This document shows, piece after piece, positions 17,901 through 27,481 of a stretch of DNA of 64,000 bases. Position 1 is the stretch's first letter. Each line of letters begins with the position of its first letter. The stretch comes from Chitinophagales bacterium (GTDB lineage Bacteria; Bacteroidota; Bacteroidia; Chitinophagales; Chitinophagaceae). The stretch spans positions 1-64,000 of the forward strand of contig JAATGQ010000120.1 of assembly GCA_015654595.1 (NCBI GenBank), given 5' to 3'. A program made the translations under genes and the position numbers. The notes under the pieces were generated by a model, which was not told the origin of the DNA, made no database searches, and was given only the letters and a program-made list of their open reading frames with translations.

Positions 17901-20900
17901 TGAATTGATCCAGGGAGGCGTCATACATCGCTGTCAGCAATTCGGCGGAGACCTGATCGCCTTTATATCCTGTGAGCTTTACCTGCCACTGTTCTGCACT
18001 GCCTGGCTGAGTCTTGTCCCGCCAGGTCGAATATTGAACCTGCAGCTCTTTATTGGACCAGGGAACGTTTACCGTCGACGAATGCGTGTACATCCGATTA
18101 TCCCTTATGAACACATCGGTTATGCCAAAGCCGCCTCTGTCGGCTTCCGTAATCGGCCATTCCGATGTATGATCTCCTTTATTCAGCTGGTAGTATTCGA
18201 ATGGTGTGTTTTCTTCCTGCCCGCCGGTGTTTATGACAAGACGTTTTTTCCTCGTGTTGCCGTCTGTATGTACCAGCTTTCGGATCACGAATACATCGCT
18301 AGCCGAAGATCCTGTTGTAAGACGCGCCTTTTCGCCGGGTTCTGCCCGCTGGATCGGATCGATAGCCCAGTCATATTGAGGACTGGCCGGCCGGCCGGTC
18401 TTGCTATCGATGCATTCCACATACCGCAGATCGGTGATCCCCTGGCCATATTTATCTTTTGCGGTTGCCTCGATCAGGTACCATCCGGCAGCGATAGGAC
18501 CGGCAGGGATCTTTAAGATGGTCTTTCCTTTTACCGAGTCGGTCGTTTCCCACACTTTGCTGCCCCGTTGCCAGCTCTCTTTTGTCAATTCATCGTGGTA
18601 TTCGTCGTGTGGAAAGGAATCGAGGAATTGTTGTTCCGGCAATACGAACAGATCCGGGGATTCCCATAGTCTGTTACGGATAAGCCGGCTGGGCGACTTC
18701 AGGGAATAAATATTGACATGCGCCAGCGTATTGACCGGTTCGTCTGAAAGATTGCTGGACTTCAGGACAATCGTTTTCAGACTATCTGCAGGCAGGTGAT
18801 CTCCATGGGGGAGTGAAATATCCAGGTTTAGCATCTTGTAGGCGGCAACGACCGTGGCGGAGCTGCTCCTTGTTTCTCCATTGACATCCGTGACGTCTGC
18901 CTCAACAGCATAGTTAAACTGCGGATCGGTTGCCGGATCGACCGATTTATCGGGCTTTGCCAGAAAAGTGATGGTCCAGCCGCCTTTTGCATCCGTAGTG
19001 AGCTCGCCATGTGTGATCTCCTGGCTGGGCGAGTATTGCATAGACCTTCTCCACATCAACCAGGGATGGGGGAATCTTGCTGTTCTGATCACCTTATATC
19101 GAACCTTGGCGCCGTCTATGACATTGCCGGCATAGCCTTTTGCGCTTCCCGTTATGCTGATGCTGTCGCCCACACGGTAACTGCCCTTTGGATGTTCGAA
19201 GTCGACGTGAAATTGAGGCCTCTTGTATTCTTCTACCGAAAAACTTTTATTATAACCGTCTTGCTCGCTGATCGTGAAATTGCCGTTCAACTGATGCTCC
19301 GGCAAGCGGAAAGTTCCGTGATAAGAACCAAACTCGTTGGTGGTAACAGACAAGGAATCGATTGTTTCGTCATTAGCGTTCTTCAGATAGACCTTTGCCG
19401 GGAGAGCCGCCATTATCCTGGACTGATGCGTATTCCAATCATTGGTAACGACGATCCCTTTGAAGTAAACCGTTTGTCCGGGACGATAGATGCTGCGATC
19501 TAAAAAGAAGAAAGTGCTCTTGTTCCTTTTTTCCCATTCGATTGAATCTACATTCGTCTCCTGCGGCTGAAAATAAACCGACATTTGGTTATTTCTCATA
19601 AAAAGACGATCGCCGGGAATAGAAATGTCCAGTAAGGGGGAATAATAGTTATGTTCCTTTGTTTGTTGCCTTACATGGAAATGCCCGGAGGCATCGGTGT
19701 GATAGAGTTCTTGTTTCGTTAACTCATACGTGTATTTTTTCTGGTTATAAACGGATGCCCACATTTGTACCGTGGCATTTGTCAAAGGTTGACCCGTCTC
19801 CCGGTTCAGCACAAAAAAATCGTTCAGACGGCTGATGAAAGCGATCGATGAGACATAAAAATACTCGGTAGAAATGGTTGCCTTTGAGGAAAAGGCCAGA
19901 TCCGTACTGCCGATCAATGCATAAGTGCCCGGAGGGAGTCCTCCGATCGCAATCTCTGTGCGGTGATTCCGGTAGTCGGTTGTGGCGGGCAGGTACTGTG
20001 TAAAGGAGCGATAGGCGGGTAATGCCAGCAGCTTATGCCAGAATGTTGTGTCCCATGGCTGAAAGGCATCGGGTGTGAGCAGCTCGTCAATTTTTACCAC
20101 TCTCAGATAAAGCGTATTGAAGTTTGTCCAGCTGACCAGCGTGCGGAAGGGCTTATTGGGTATGTTGACCGTTTCGGTTTTGAGCTCCAGCCGGCGGACC
20201 TTCAAATTTTGTGAAAGCTGTTGACAATGGTACCAACCCTCGCCCCGTTGAGGTTCCTGCAGCACTTTTTCGCAGATGGCCAGGGCTTTGACCTTGCCTT
20301 GCAGCATCGAATCCTGCCCTCCTTTTACCGTTGTCACATCGTCTGCCTTTGCCGAATACCAGGCAGCCAGCTCGAACCAGGCTTCGGCTGCTGCCGGATT
20401 TAAATCATAGCGGCTTGTAATGTTTTGGAGCGCCTGTATATAGTTACGGTCTTTGTCGTCCATCACGCCTTGTCCGTGTGCAAAGACTATTCGTTCGATA
20501 TCTACGGTGATCAATGCATCCGGCTTTTCGTCATGGAGGTGGAAGCTCATCAATCGTTGGAAAAGCAATACAGATTTATATCGATAAGAATTGCTGTCGG
20601 TCGTCTGGAACCGGTGATGCGCAAAATCGGCGGCGTCGGCCAGCAAAGCGGGATCGTCCAATTCGAATGCATTTTCCGGCTTATTCTCATAGCTGTCTCC
20701 TGACTTATAATAATCGAGTGCGCGATGGCCCAGCAGATCAAACAGCGTCGGACGCAGCGGGCGTCCAAGCCCCTTTACGATGATCACGTCGTACTGACTG
20801 ACGGATATCTTTTCTAATATCTCCTGGTCTTTTAGTGAAGCCTCGTAAAGTTGGCTGATCTTTTTTAAAAAATCGTCGGTAGACCAGGCGGCCATATCTG

Positions 20901-21318
20901 TCTTTACAAAATGGGTGGTGGCAGTACGGTTACGGATCTGCCATCGGTTATCCGAGAAATATTCCTGGTAGTGCGCTGCTTCAAGACTTAACAGGATTGC
21001 CCGGGCGGCAGGCGACGGGGTTGCCCTGACGGCGGAGTCGAGTTTCTGGATGGATGGAACAATGGAATCGTTCTCATATTTTTGTTCGTTTATACGAATA
21101 CGGTAGATCAGCGACCGGATCTGCTGCGGCTCATTATGTTCTTTTACGGCGAGGGTGTAAATGTGGTTGATTTCCGCCAGTGCCGATTCGGGCAGTCCCT
21201 TTACCTGAACCATCGTATCTACCTTCCGCCAGCGCGCTTCGTATACCGCATCGCTTGTCTGCGCCATCAGAGAGGTAAAGGACAGGTTTAATAAGACAAG
21301 AAAGAGTGTTCTTTTCAT
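14935..21318 (-). CDS. Giant secreted alpha-2-macroglobulin with thioester and embedded TonB-plug-like segment
   Basis: A 2127-residue secreted protein with a signal peptide (MKRTLFLVLLNLSFTSLMAQ). An N-terminal helical region of about 370 residues is followed by macroglobulin-type beta domains, including the MG2-like RSIYRPGQTVYFKGIVV near residue 615. About residue 1285 lies a segment that reads as a SusC-type plug: EPLYIVDGVPVD, then SMTVLQGADATSIYGARAANG and VIVITTKKG. The A2M core resumes with FFPDLKTDASGNISFSF. The thioester motif YPYECAEQ is intact (Cys about 1554) and heads the helical TED domain. Known A2Ms trap proteases through a bait region and thioester; what the plug does is unknown. 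No protease or pbpC partner adjoins. Confidence 0.9.
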   Translation of the reverse strand: MKRTLFLVLLNLSFTSLMAQTSDAVYEARWRKVDTMVQVKGLPESALAEINHIYTLAVKEHNEPQQIRSLIYRIRINEQKYENDSIVPSIQKLDSAVRATPSPAARAILLSLEAAHYQEYFSDNRWQIRNRTATTHFVKTDMAAWSTDDFLKKISQLYEASLKDQEILEKISVSQYDVIIVKGLGRPLRPTLFDLLGHRALDYYKSGDSYENKPENAFELDDPALLADAADFAHHRFQTTDSNSYRYKSVLLFQRLMSFHLHDEKPDALITVDIERIVFAHGQGVMDDKDRNYIQALQNITSRYDLNPAAAEAWFELAAWYSAKADDVTTVKGGQDSMLQGKVKALAICEKVLQEPQRGEGWYHCQQLSQNLKVRRLELKTETVNIPNKPFRTLVSWTNFNTLYLRVVKIDELLTPDAFQPWDTTFWHKLLALPAYRSFTQYLPATTDYRNHRTEIAIGGLPPGTYALIGSTDLAFSSKATISTEYFYVSSIAFISRLNDFFVLNRETGQPLTNATVQMWASVYNQKKYTYELTKQELYHTDASGHFHVRQQTKEHNYYSPLLDISIPGDRLFMRNNQMSVYFQPQETNVDSIEWEKRNKSTFFFLDRSIYRPGQTVYFKGIVVTNDWNTHQSRIMAALPAKVYLKNANDETIDSLSVTTNEFGSYHGTFRLPEHQLNGNFTISEQDGYNKSFSVEEYKRPQFHVDFEHPKGSYRVGDSISITGSAKGYAGNVIDGAKVRYKVIRTARFPHPWLMWRRSMQYSPSQEITHGELTTDAKGGWTITFLAKPDKSVDPATDPQFNYAVEADVTDVNGETRSSSATVVAAYKMLNLDISLPHGDHLPADSLKTIVLKSSNLSDEPVNTLAHVNIYSLKSPSRLIRNRLWESPDLFVLPEQQFLDSFPHDEYHDELTKESWQRGSKVWETTDSVKGKTILKIPAGPIAAGWYLIEATAKDKYGQGITDLRYVECIDSKTGRPASPQYDWAIDPIQRAEPGEKARLTTGSSASDVFVIRKLVHTDGNTRKKRLVINTGGQEENTPFEYYQLNKGDHTSEWPITEADRGGFGITDVFIRDNRMYTHSSTVNVPWSNKELQVQYSTWRDKTQPGSAEQWQVKLTGYKGDQVSAELLTAMYDASLDQFKPQSWSVPSLFPVYSRLQDNWSGSRNFSIEFSSTRPGLDDFPGYTMVYDKLLDDMDMVFMDEGRVYIRKKAGRPLTMSFYRKAEIAGAPAPAMAKGAFDTFTSDTIVYNIRGASAPGQGSEPLYIVDGVPVDKSTLSPGQIASMTVLQGADATSIYGARAANGVIVITTKKGTVNAPDVQIRKNFNETAFFFPDLKTDASGNISFSFTMPEALTQWKWMMLAHTKDLAFTYSEKTVLTQKKLMVVPNATRFLREGDRMELPVKISNLTDSEMTGQVSLQLTDPTTGVTADGQFTNRQPNQYFTVGAGQSTVVNFPLDIPYQYSKPLTYRVVAQALNYSDGEEATLPVVSNRMLVTESLPLNMPGDGTKHFTMEKLLQSGSSETLNHHALTVEFTANPAWYAVEALPYLAEYPYECAEQTFNRFYANALAGKIVGSSPRLRQVFDTWLTKDTAAFLSNLQKNQELKSILLEETPWVLAGKTEAQQKKNIALLFDLARLDRELTSAIDKVASMQDAGGGFSWFKGGRDDRYMTQYILTGIGHLQQLQAVPASVAAKLKNIAKAGLSYLDEEFVKDYHQALEADKRAAKAGLKIAGSVHWMDQMEIQYLYMRSFFNDYGIPGNVFPAINYFRKRLATQWIRESNYMQAMAALALYRTGDVQTAKNIMTSLKQRAIRNEEKGTYWKGMEGGYYWYQAPVETETLMIEAFRQVTGDAVMDRELKTWLLKQKQTQNWSTTKATADACYALLLGGEDWLDTQRAVTITLGDKEVGWDGAQGEAGTGYYKKAWDGPFVNPSMGNITVTMKTESGSAGTSAAKVSPASGSPAWGAVYWQYFDILDRITPPGGSQAPLKLSKHLFIEKNTSTGKVLDPIEDNATLKPGDRVVARIELTADRNMEYVHMKDMRAACMEPVNVISQYKWQDDLGYYESTKDASTDFFFSYVPKGTYVFEYPMTVGQTGNFSNGVTSIECMYAPEFSYHSEGIRVNVEGGN

Positions 21319-21516
21319 AGCAAGAGAAATTAGCTTGTTTAAAGTTACCTTTTTATCGGGTTTGCCCGCCTAAATCACAAGATGCAAGAAAATAAAGGAT
21401 TACATATGGCCTTTTGGCTTTAACACGGTTATAACGTATACAGCTTAAACAGATTGGACCGCAGGGCTTCTTATATATGAGCTCGTTATTGAGCCCGAAA
21501 AATTAAAACAAGAGTT

Positions 21517-21825
21517 ATGAAAACGAAATTGACCATTCTCATCGCCGCCGGTTTATTCTTTGCCGTTGCTACGCAGGCGCAGACTCCTTACCGGGATCGC
21601 CGGGACATCAGGCATGACGGGATGGCTATTCGACATGACAACCGCGATATTCGTTTTGATCGTCACGATATGGCCCGGGATCGTTTTGAGGGCAATTACG
21701 GCGCATTGCGCCACGATAGAAGGGAGTTGGCCTATAACCGCGGTGAACGCCGTTTTGATCACCGTGAATTGAATCATGATCGTTATGATCTGCACCGTGA
21801 TCGGTATGAGCATAGCCATTTCTAA
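21517..21825 (+). CDS. Small secreted Arg/Asp/His-rich repeat protein
   Basis: A 102-residue protein with a clear Sec signal (MKTKLTILIAAGLFFAVATQAQ). The mature ~80 residues are almost all Arg, Asp, His, Glu, Tyr and Asn in loose heptads such as IRHDGMA, IRHDNRD, IRFDRHD, FDHRELN. There is no cysteine and no hydrophobic core, so it is probably an extended or helical polyampholyte. The many His/Asp pairs could bind metals or polyanions, but this is inference. I do not recognise a named family. The gene is monocistronic, with a bidirectional terminator about 40 bp downstream. Confidence 0.75.
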   Translation: MKTKLTILIAAGLFFAVATQAQTPYRDRRDIRHDGMAIRHDNRDIRFDRHDMARDRFEGNYGALRHDRRELAYNRGERRFDHRELNHDRYDLHRDRYEHSHF

Positions 21826-21864
21826 CCAACATATATTCAGGCCATCGGATGTTAACGGAAGCAA

Positions 21865-21894
21865 AAGGCCGGCCCTGTGAGAGGGGCCGGCCTT
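21865..21894. terminator. Bidirectional rho-independent terminator
   Basis: An 11-bp perfect inverted repeat AAGGCCGGCCC / GGGCCGGCCTT with an 8-nt loop lies between the convergent small repeat-protein gene and sucD. T-rich sequence follows on both strands, so it can end both transcripts. Confidence 0.85.
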
Positions 21895-21919
21895 ACTTTT
21901 ATAACAAGGAGCTTGTGAT

Positions 21920-22792
21920 CTATTTCTTCAGCACTTTCGCCATGGTCGAGCCGATTTCAGCAGGAGTCTGTACGACGGTGATGCCGCATTCTGCCATGAT
22001 CTTCATCTTTGCCGCGGCTGTATCGTCTGCACCGCCGATGATAGCGCCGGCGTGACCCATTCTTCTTCCGGGAGGCGCTGTCTGGCCTGCGATAAAGCCA
22101 ACCACGGGTTTACGGTTGTTTTCTTTGATCCAGCGGGCTGCTTCGGCTTCCATGCTGCCGCCAATCTCACCGATCATAACGATACCTTCTGTTCCGGGGT
22201 CGTTCATCAGCAGTTCGACAGCCTCTTTCGTAGGCGTTCCGATGATGGGGTCGCCGCCGATACCAACAGCCGTAGAGATACCCAGACCGGCTTTTGCTAC
22301 CTGGTCAGCCGCTTCATAAGTCAGCGTACCGGATTTGGAAACGATACCGATCTTGCCAGGTTTGAATACGAAGCCGGGCATGATGCCGACTTTACATTCA
22401 CCGGCAGTGATAACGCCAGGACAGTTAGGTCCGATCAAACGGGTTGCCCGTCCCTGCAGATAATTCTTTGCTTTTACCATGTCCTGAACCGGGATACCTT
22501 CTGTGATACAAATTACCAGACCGATACCTGCTTCAGCTGCTTCCATGATCGCATCGGCCGCAAAAGCCGGCGGAACGAAGATGATAGACACATCAGCCTG
22601 CGTATCTTTTACCGCGTCGGCAACCGTATTGAATACGGGTCTTTCAAGGTGCTTGCTGCCACCTTTGCCTGGCGTTACTCCACCCACTACCTGGGTGCCG
22701 TACTCGATCATTTGCGTAGCGTGAAAAGTCCCTTCTGTACCTGTAAAGCCCTGGACGATGATTCTGGAATTCTTGTTAACTAAGATTGACAT
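21920..22792 (-). CDS. sucD: Succinate-CoA ligase alpha subunit
   Basis: The alpha subunit of succinyl-CoA synthetase (TCA cycle; substrate-level phosphorylation). The 290-residue protein has the usual length, an N-terminal CoA-binding Rossmann domain ([15 protein letters not shown]), the ligase domain with [10 protein letters not shown], and the phosphorylated active-site histidine in [12 protein letters not shown] near residue 247. The beta subunit gene sucC is not in the window, so the two subunits are encoded separately here. A TAnnTTTG element lies about 40 bp upstream. Confidence 0.97.
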   Translation of the reverse strand: MSILVNKNSRIIVQGFTGTEGTFHATQMIEYGTQVVGGVTPGKGGSKHLERPVFNTVADAVKDTQADVSIIFVPPAFAADAIMEAAEAGIGLVICITEGIPVQDMVKAKNYLQGRATRLIGPNCPGVITAGECKVGIMPGFVFKPGKIGIVSKSGTLTYEAADQVAKAGLGISTAVGIGGDPIIGTPTKEAVELLMNDPGTEGIVMIGEIGGSMEAEAARWIKENNRKPVVGFIAGQTAPPGRRMGHAGAIIGGADDTAAAKMKIMAECGITVVQTPAEIGSTMAKVLKK

Positions 22793-22832
22793 GACATTAG
22801 ATTTGAATCAGTACTGCTGAACATTCGGTGGG

Positions 22833-22840
22833 CAAAAATA
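22833..22840 (-). promoter_or_regulatory. Candidate -7 promoter element of sucD
   Basis: TATTTTTG on the minus strand matches the Bacteroidetes -7 consensus TAnnTTTG and lies 40 bp before the sucD start. No clear -33 TTG is seen at the usual spacing. Confidence 0.4.
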
Positions 22841-22863
22841 GGGGAAAAATGCTAAACCTCCCA

Positions 22864-23141
22864 TTACTTATTTTGTGGGTAGAAGACGATAGAAGCCTTT
22901 TCCAGCACGTTAGCATTCAAATAGAATGCCCACCAGTGCAGGGTTTGTATTCTTCTCCAGCGTCAGCTTTGTTTTCAATGCATAAAGAGTAATTATATAT
23001 GTATGAATGGGGAGGAGGGCAGGGTCCGCCATAACCCGGCGCCCCAAAGTCGGTCATGTTCTGGACGGATCCGGCTGTCGCCAGATTTTTAGCAGGATTA
23101 CCGGCATTGTCCGGAGCTGATATCGATAGGCTGTCCTGACC
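22864..23141 (-). pseudogene. YbhB/YbcL-family (PEBP-like) pseudogene
   Basis: Absent from the ORF track because it is broken. Reading the minus strand in three frames recovers the C-terminal half of a YbhB/YbcL (Raf-kinase-inhibitor-like) protein. Frame 1 gives SVQNMTDFGAPGYGGPCPPP, frame 2 TLYALKTKLTLEKNTNPALV, frame 3 NANVLEKASIVFYPQNK then TAA. One frame change falls in the C/T tract after the PPP codons, the second at a GGG after ALVG. The N-terminal half, with the family's ligand-pocket Asp/His residues, is missing. The fragment abuts the mlaF-like stop, so a 5' deletion is likely. Family match is by motif recognition. Confidence 0.75.
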
Positions 23142-23152
23142 CCTGCCATGTT

Positions 23153-23962
23153 TTATTTTAACAACTCGTCCATGTCCCGGTTGTTGTCGATCTTGCCTTT
23201 TGCTTCCAGCATTCGCATATCTTTTGCATCCTGCAGGAATTCGGAAGCGAAGATGAAGTTGTTCAGCCGTTGGTTTTTACTAAAGATGATCTCCTTATTG
23301 CTGCCTTCCCATTCCTTTACGCCGTAATACATATACATGATATGATCTCCGATCTCCATTACGCTGTTCATATCATGCGTATTGACGACGGTGGTGATAT
23401 TGTATTCGACGGTGATCTCTTTGATCAGTTTGTCGATCAGCAGCGAGGTCTGCGGGTCAAGCCCGGAGTTGGGCTCGTCGCAAAAAAGATATTTTGGGTT
23501 GAGTACGATGGCCCGGGCGATGCCTACGCGCTTTTTCATTCCCCCGGAGATCTCTGCGGGGAATTTCTTATTGGCGTCTTTCAGGTTAACCCTGTCGAGG
23601 ACCTCGTTGACCCTCTTTAGCTTCTCCGGGTAAGAATTTTTTGTAAACATATCCAGCGGGAACATCACGTTTTGCTCCACGGTCATACTGTCGAACAGGG
23701 CGGAGCCCTGGAACAGCATGCCGATGCTTTGCCGCAGTTCCTTACGGTGTTCTGTATTCATCTCGCTGAAGTTCTGGCCGTCATAGATGATCTCGCCGCT
23801 GTCCGGTTCGAATAGTCCGACAAGGCATTTCATCATAACGGTCTTGCCGCTGCCGCTGGTGCCGATGATCAGATTGCATTTCCCGGTTTGGAAGACTGCG
23901 CTGACATCGTTGATCACCGTCTTGTCGCCAAATCCTTTCTTGATATGTTGTATTTCGATCAT
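23153..23962 (-). CDS. mlaF: ABC transporter ATPase, MlaF-like
   Basis: The cytoplasmic ATPase of an Mla-type phospholipid transport ABC system. The 269-residue protein has Walker A GTSGSGKTVMM, signature SGGMKKRVGIARAI, Walker B YLFCDEPNSGLDP and switch His in VVNTHDMNSVM. The SGGMKKR signature and SGLDP loop are typical of MlaF. It follows the MlaE-like permease gene by 11 bp, forming a permease-ATPase pair. The periplasmic MCE-domain subunit (MlaD) normally found in the system is not adjacent. The YbhB pseudogene lies directly downstream. Confidence 0.9.
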   Translation of the reverse strand: MIEIQHIKKGFGDKTVINDVSAVFQTGKCNLIIGTSGSGKTVMMKCLVGLFEPDSGEIIYDGQNFSEMNTEHRKELRQSIGMLFQGSALFDSMTVEQNVMFPLDMFTKNSYPEKLKRVNEVLDRVNLKDANKKFPAEISGGMKKRVGIARAIVLNPKYLFCDEPNSGLDPQTSLLIDKLIKEITVEYNITTVVNTHDMNSVMEIGDHIMYMYYGVKEWEGSNKEIIFSKNQRLNNFIFASEFLQDAKDMRMLEAKGKIDNNRDMDELLK

Positions 23963-23973
23963 GTGCTTGTCGG

Positions 23974-24711
23974 TTACAATAAGATTGATGAAAGCAGGTA
24001 GTCTGCAAATAATACCAGGACGCAGCTCACTACCACGGATTTTGTACTTGCCCGGCCGATCTCCAGCGCGCCGCCCTGAACATTATACCCATAGAATGCG
24101 GGTATGCTCGAGATGATGAACGCGAAGGTATAAGCCTTTGCCAGTGCAAAGAAGACGTTGTAGGGTTTGAAATACTGGTGCAGCCCCTTGTCGAAGGCGG
24201 CCGGCGACAATATTCCTGTCAGCGTACCCGCAACCCTGCCGCCCCAGATCCCGAGCACAGCCGAGATAACGATCAGCATCGGGATCACCACGATGGAGGC
24301 CATCAGTTTTGGCATGATCAGGTAAGACTTTGTATTGATGCCCATGATCTCCAACGCATCGATCTGCTCGCTGACCCGCATATTTCCCAGTTCGCTGGCG
24401 ATCTTACTGCCAACCACGCCGGCCAGCACGATACACACGAGGGTAGGAGAAAACTCCAGGATCACCGTGTCGCGGACGATCTGTGCGATGGTCGACAAAG
24501 GGATCAGCGGGCTGACCAGCTGATAGGCTGTCTGTAAGGTGGATACCGCACCCATAAAGATCGAGATGATCGCTACGATGCCAAGAGAGCCGATGCCGAT
24601 CTCCGAGCACTGGTGCATGAACTCCTTCCAATACATTTTGCCGTTCTCGGGCTTGGAGAACATTCCTTTCAAAGTGAGCAGATAGCGGCCGAATTCCGTA
24701 AAAAACTTCAT
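23974..24711 (-). CDS. mlaE: ABC transporter permease, MlaE-like
   Basis: The integral membrane subunit of the Mla-type lipid transporter, with five or six hydrophobic segments. Family motifs are visible: VVGSKIASELGNMRVSEQIDALE, followed by MGINTKSYLIMPKLMAS. The start at 24711 (MKFFTEFGRYLL) is chosen because the track's earlier start overlaps the upstream maeB stop; this leaves a 17-bp gap. Cotranscribed with mlaF, and probably with maeB upstream. Confidence 0.9.
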   Translation of the reverse strand: MKFFTEFGRYLLTLKGMFSKPENGKMYWKEFMHQCSEIGIGSLGIVAIISIFMGAVSTLQTAYQLVSPLIPLSTIAQIVRDTVILEFSPTLVCIVLAGVVGSKIASELGNMRVSEQIDALEIMGINTKSYLIMPKLMASIVVIPMLIVISAVLGIWGGRVAGTLTGILSPAAFDKGLHQYFKPYNVFFALAKAYTFAFIISSIPAFYGYNVQGGALEIGRASTKSVVVSCVLVLFADYLLSSILL

Positions 24712-24728
24712 TGTTGGAGGTTTTGTGG

Positions 24729-27065
24729 TTAACGCTTCGTCGTCCTTTTCCACCAGGGAGCCTTCCTGGATTCTTCGTCACTCTGTGCATTCTTGCACTT
24801 TATCTGCGCATCCACGATCGCCACCAGCGCCATATTATAAATATTGCGAACCGTACTTCCGAGCTGCAGTACGTGTACAGGTTTTTTCATTCCCAGCAGG
24901 ATAGGTCCGATCGCATCGGCGCCGCCGACTTCCTTTAACAGGTTGTAGGCGATATTACCCGCCGCCAGGTTGGGGAATACAAGGGTGTTTACTTCCTGGT
25001 CCACCAATTCGCTAAAAGGATAGTTTTCCTTGATCAGTTCGTTATTCAATGCGATGCTGCCCTGCATTTCACCATCTACGATCAGGGTTGGATCCTTTTG
25101 TTTGACAATCGCCCTTGCTTCGGCTACCAATCGTGCTTCCGGTGAATTGCTGGTGCCAAAGTTAGAATAACTCAGCATTGCAACCCGGGGTGTCAGGTTG
25201 AAATTCTGCACTTCGCGTGCCACGAGCAGCGTGATATCCGCCAGCTCTTCGGCAGTGGGGTTGAAGTTGACGGTCGTATCCGCGAGGAACAAAGGTCCGC
25301 GTTTGGTCAGCAGCAGATACATACCTGCGATCTTTTTTACGCCATCTTCTGTTCCGATCGCCTGTAGGGCGGGGCGGATCGTGTCCGGGTAGTTCTTGGT
25401 CAGCCCCGAGATCATCGCGTCGGCCTCGCCGGTCTCCACCATCATACAGCCAAAGTAGTTACGATCCCGCATGATCTTATAGGACTCATATTTGTTGAAG
25501 CCGCGGCGCTGGCGTTTTTCAAAGAATAACTCTCCAAAACGTTTGCGCTGCTCCTCGTATTCGTCTTCGTATGGATTGATGACCGGCATGCCGTCCAGAT
25601 CGATCTGGTTGGCAGCGGCGATCGCCCTGATCTTTCTTTCATCACCAAGCAGCATCGGATAGGCTACTCCTTCATCATAGAGCATCTGGGCTACTTTCAG
25701 GATCTTTAAGTTGTCGGCTTCGGCAAACACCAGGCGTTTTGGGTTTAGTCTTGCTTTGGTGCTCAACAACCGCATCAACTGGTTATCCAGCCCCAGACGA
25801 CGATTCAACTCGATACTATAGGCTTCCCAGTTGTCGATGTTCCGATGAGCGACGCCGCTTTCCATCGCGGCCTTGGCCACGGCAGGAGAGACTGTGGACA
25901 GTAATCTTGGGTCCAATGGCTTAGGAATGATGTAGGTCGGCCCGAACATCATGTTTTTCTCATTGTAGGCCATATTTACGATATCGGGCACGGGTGTCCG
26001 GGTCAGATCTGCCAGTGCTTTTACCGCGGCCAGCTTCATTTCTTCGTTGATCTGTGTTGCCCTTACATCCAGCGCTCCGCGGAAGATAAAGGGGAAACCC
26101 AGTACATTATTCACCTGGTTGGGGTAATCGCTGCGGCCTGTCGCCATAATGATATCCTCCCGGGCTGCGGTTGCCGCCTCATAGCTGATCTCTGGGTCTG
26201 GATTGGCCATCGCAAATACGATCGGGCGACGAGCCATACTCTTTACCATTTCGGGGGTGACGACATTCCCAACGCTCAAACCGACAAAGACATCCGCGTC
26301 TTTCATGGCTTTTTCCAGTGTCCAGTCACTTTTCTTGACGGCAAATTTCTGCTTTACTTCATCCAGATCGGTCCGGCCTTCGTGTAAAACGCCATCCTTG
26401 TCAAAAAGGGTGAAGTTCTCGTATTTGGCGCCCAGGGCTGCATAGAGCTTTACGCAAGCCATAGCTGCGGCGCCCGCGCCGTTGATGACAAAGCGGACCT
26501 TGTCGATCTTTTTCTTTTGCAGCTCCAGCGCGTTCAGCAAAGCTGCGCTGCTGATGATGGCCGTACCATGCTGGTCATCATGCATGACCGGGATCTTCAG
26601 CTGCCTCCGCAGCTCCTGTTCGATATAAAAACATTCGGGCGCCTTGATATCTTCGAGGTTGATGCCTCCGAAGGTTGGTTCCAGCGCCTTGACGATCTGT
26701 ACAAATTTAACCGGATCTTTCTCGTTGATCTCGATGTCGAATACGTCGATGTCGGCAAAGATCTTGAACAAGACGCCCTTTCCTTCCATCACTGGTTTGG
26801 AGGCTTCGGGTCCGATATCACCCAGGCCCAGTACTGCGGTTCCGTTGCTGATCACAGCAACCAGATTGCCTTTGGCCGTATACTTGTAGACTTCTTCGAC
26901 ATTTTTATTTATCTCCTTACAAGGTTCTGCTACACCAGGAGAATAAGCCAGGGAAAGATCTCTTTGCGTTTTTGCTTCCTTGGTCGGGATCACCTCGATC
27001 TTACCGGGGCGTCCTTTTGAATGATACTCAAGTGCTTGCTCTTTGCGAAGCTGATTTTTTTGCAT
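24729..27065 (-). CDS. maeB: NADP-dependent malic enzyme with C-terminal phosphotransacetylase-like domain
   Basis: Oxidative decarboxylation of malate to pyruvate with NADP+, an anaplerotic and NADPH-supplying reaction. The 778-residue MaeB architecture has a malic-enzyme domain of about 430 residues ([15 protein letters not shown], catalytic-site [30 protein letters not shown]-binding [15 protein letters not shown]). A phosphotransacetylase-like domain follows ([28 protein letters not shown]), usually catalytically silent and allosteric in MaeB. It is first in a same-strand run with mlaE and mlaF (17-bp and 11-bp gaps), likely an operon without obvious functional link. Confidence 0.95.
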   Translation of the reverse strand: MQKNQLRKEQALEYHSKGRPGKIEVIPTKEAKTQRDLSLAYSPGVAEPCKEINKNVEEVYKYTAKGNLVAVISNGTAVLGLGDIGPEASKPVMEGKGVLFKIFADIDVFDIEINEKDPVKFVQIVKALEPTFGGINLEDIKAPECFYIEQELRRQLKIPVMHDDQHGTAIISSAALLNALELQKKKIDKVRFVINGAGAAAMACVKLYAALGAKYENFTLFDKDGVLHEGRTDLDEVKQKFAVKKSDWTLEKAMKDADVFVGLSVGNVVTPEMVKSMARRPIVFAMANPDPEISYEAATAAREDIIMATGRSDYPNQVNNVLGFPFIFRGALDVRATQINEEMKLAAVKALADLTRTPVPDIVNMAYNEKNMMFGPTYIIPKPLDPRLLSTVSPAVAKAAMESGVAHRNIDNWEAYSIELNRRLGLDNQLMRLLSTKARLNPKRLVFAEADNLKILKVAQMLYDEGVAYPMLLGDERKIRAIAAANQIDLDGMPVINPYEDEYEEQRKRFGELFFEKRQRRGFNKYESYKIMRDRNYFGCMMVETGEADAMISGLTKNYPDTIRPALQAIGTEDGVKKIAGMYLLLTKRGPLFLADTTVNFNPTAEELADITLLVAREVQNFNLTPRVAMLSYSNFGTSNSPEARLVAEARAIVKQKDPTLIVDGEMQGSIALNNELIKENYPFSELVDQEVNTLVFPNLAAGNIAYNLLKEVGGADAIGPILLGMKKPVHVLQLGSTVRNIYNMALVAIVDAQIKCKNAQSDEESRKAPWWKRTTKR

Positions 27066-27481
27066 ACAGGATATTTATGGTCCGGTGTTTCGGCTGTCGG
27101 GCCGCGCCTTCCTGGCTTGCGGCTTTATCTGGCCGCTGCCGGACCCCACTAATTTCGACAGACCTGCTGGCCTATCGCGCTGCAAAATACGAAAATGCTT
27201 CCAAACCCTCTTTTACCCGATTTTAGCAAGTCCCGGCCATAAATTAGCCGGGACTTATATCGGTCCTTTCGGGGCATACTGCCACAATGGAACTTAAATA
27301 GTCCCACTTAGTTTCCAAAAACGTCCAAATGGCTTTCTTAAACTGCAAAGGAAACGCAGAAACCCTTAGTACCTTACACCTGCTTACTCATCCTTTTATT
27401 TACTAGCTCCATTTAGCGTCCGTACTCCTGCATTCCGACTGCCGGCAATTATCTCAATTTTAATATACCAAACCACTTCCT
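27066..27481. other. Intergenic region between maeB and the secreted zincin gene
   Basis: No convincing gene; the track's small plus-strand ORFs have no coding character. The part next to maeB is G+C-rich, with GGCTTTATCTGGCCGCTGCC at 27121-27140, close to a sequence near 14884-14898. A perfect 10-bp hairpin AAGTCCCGGC / GCCGGGACTT (27228-27256, 9-nt loop) lies in the middle. It lacks a T run on either strand, so it is not a classical terminator. The rest is A/T-rich and may hold the divergent promoters. Confidence 0.5.

Noticed and set aside
27228-27256. Perfect 10-bp hairpin as a terminator
   Set aside because: No T run on either strand and it lies upstream, not downstream, of the flanking genes.
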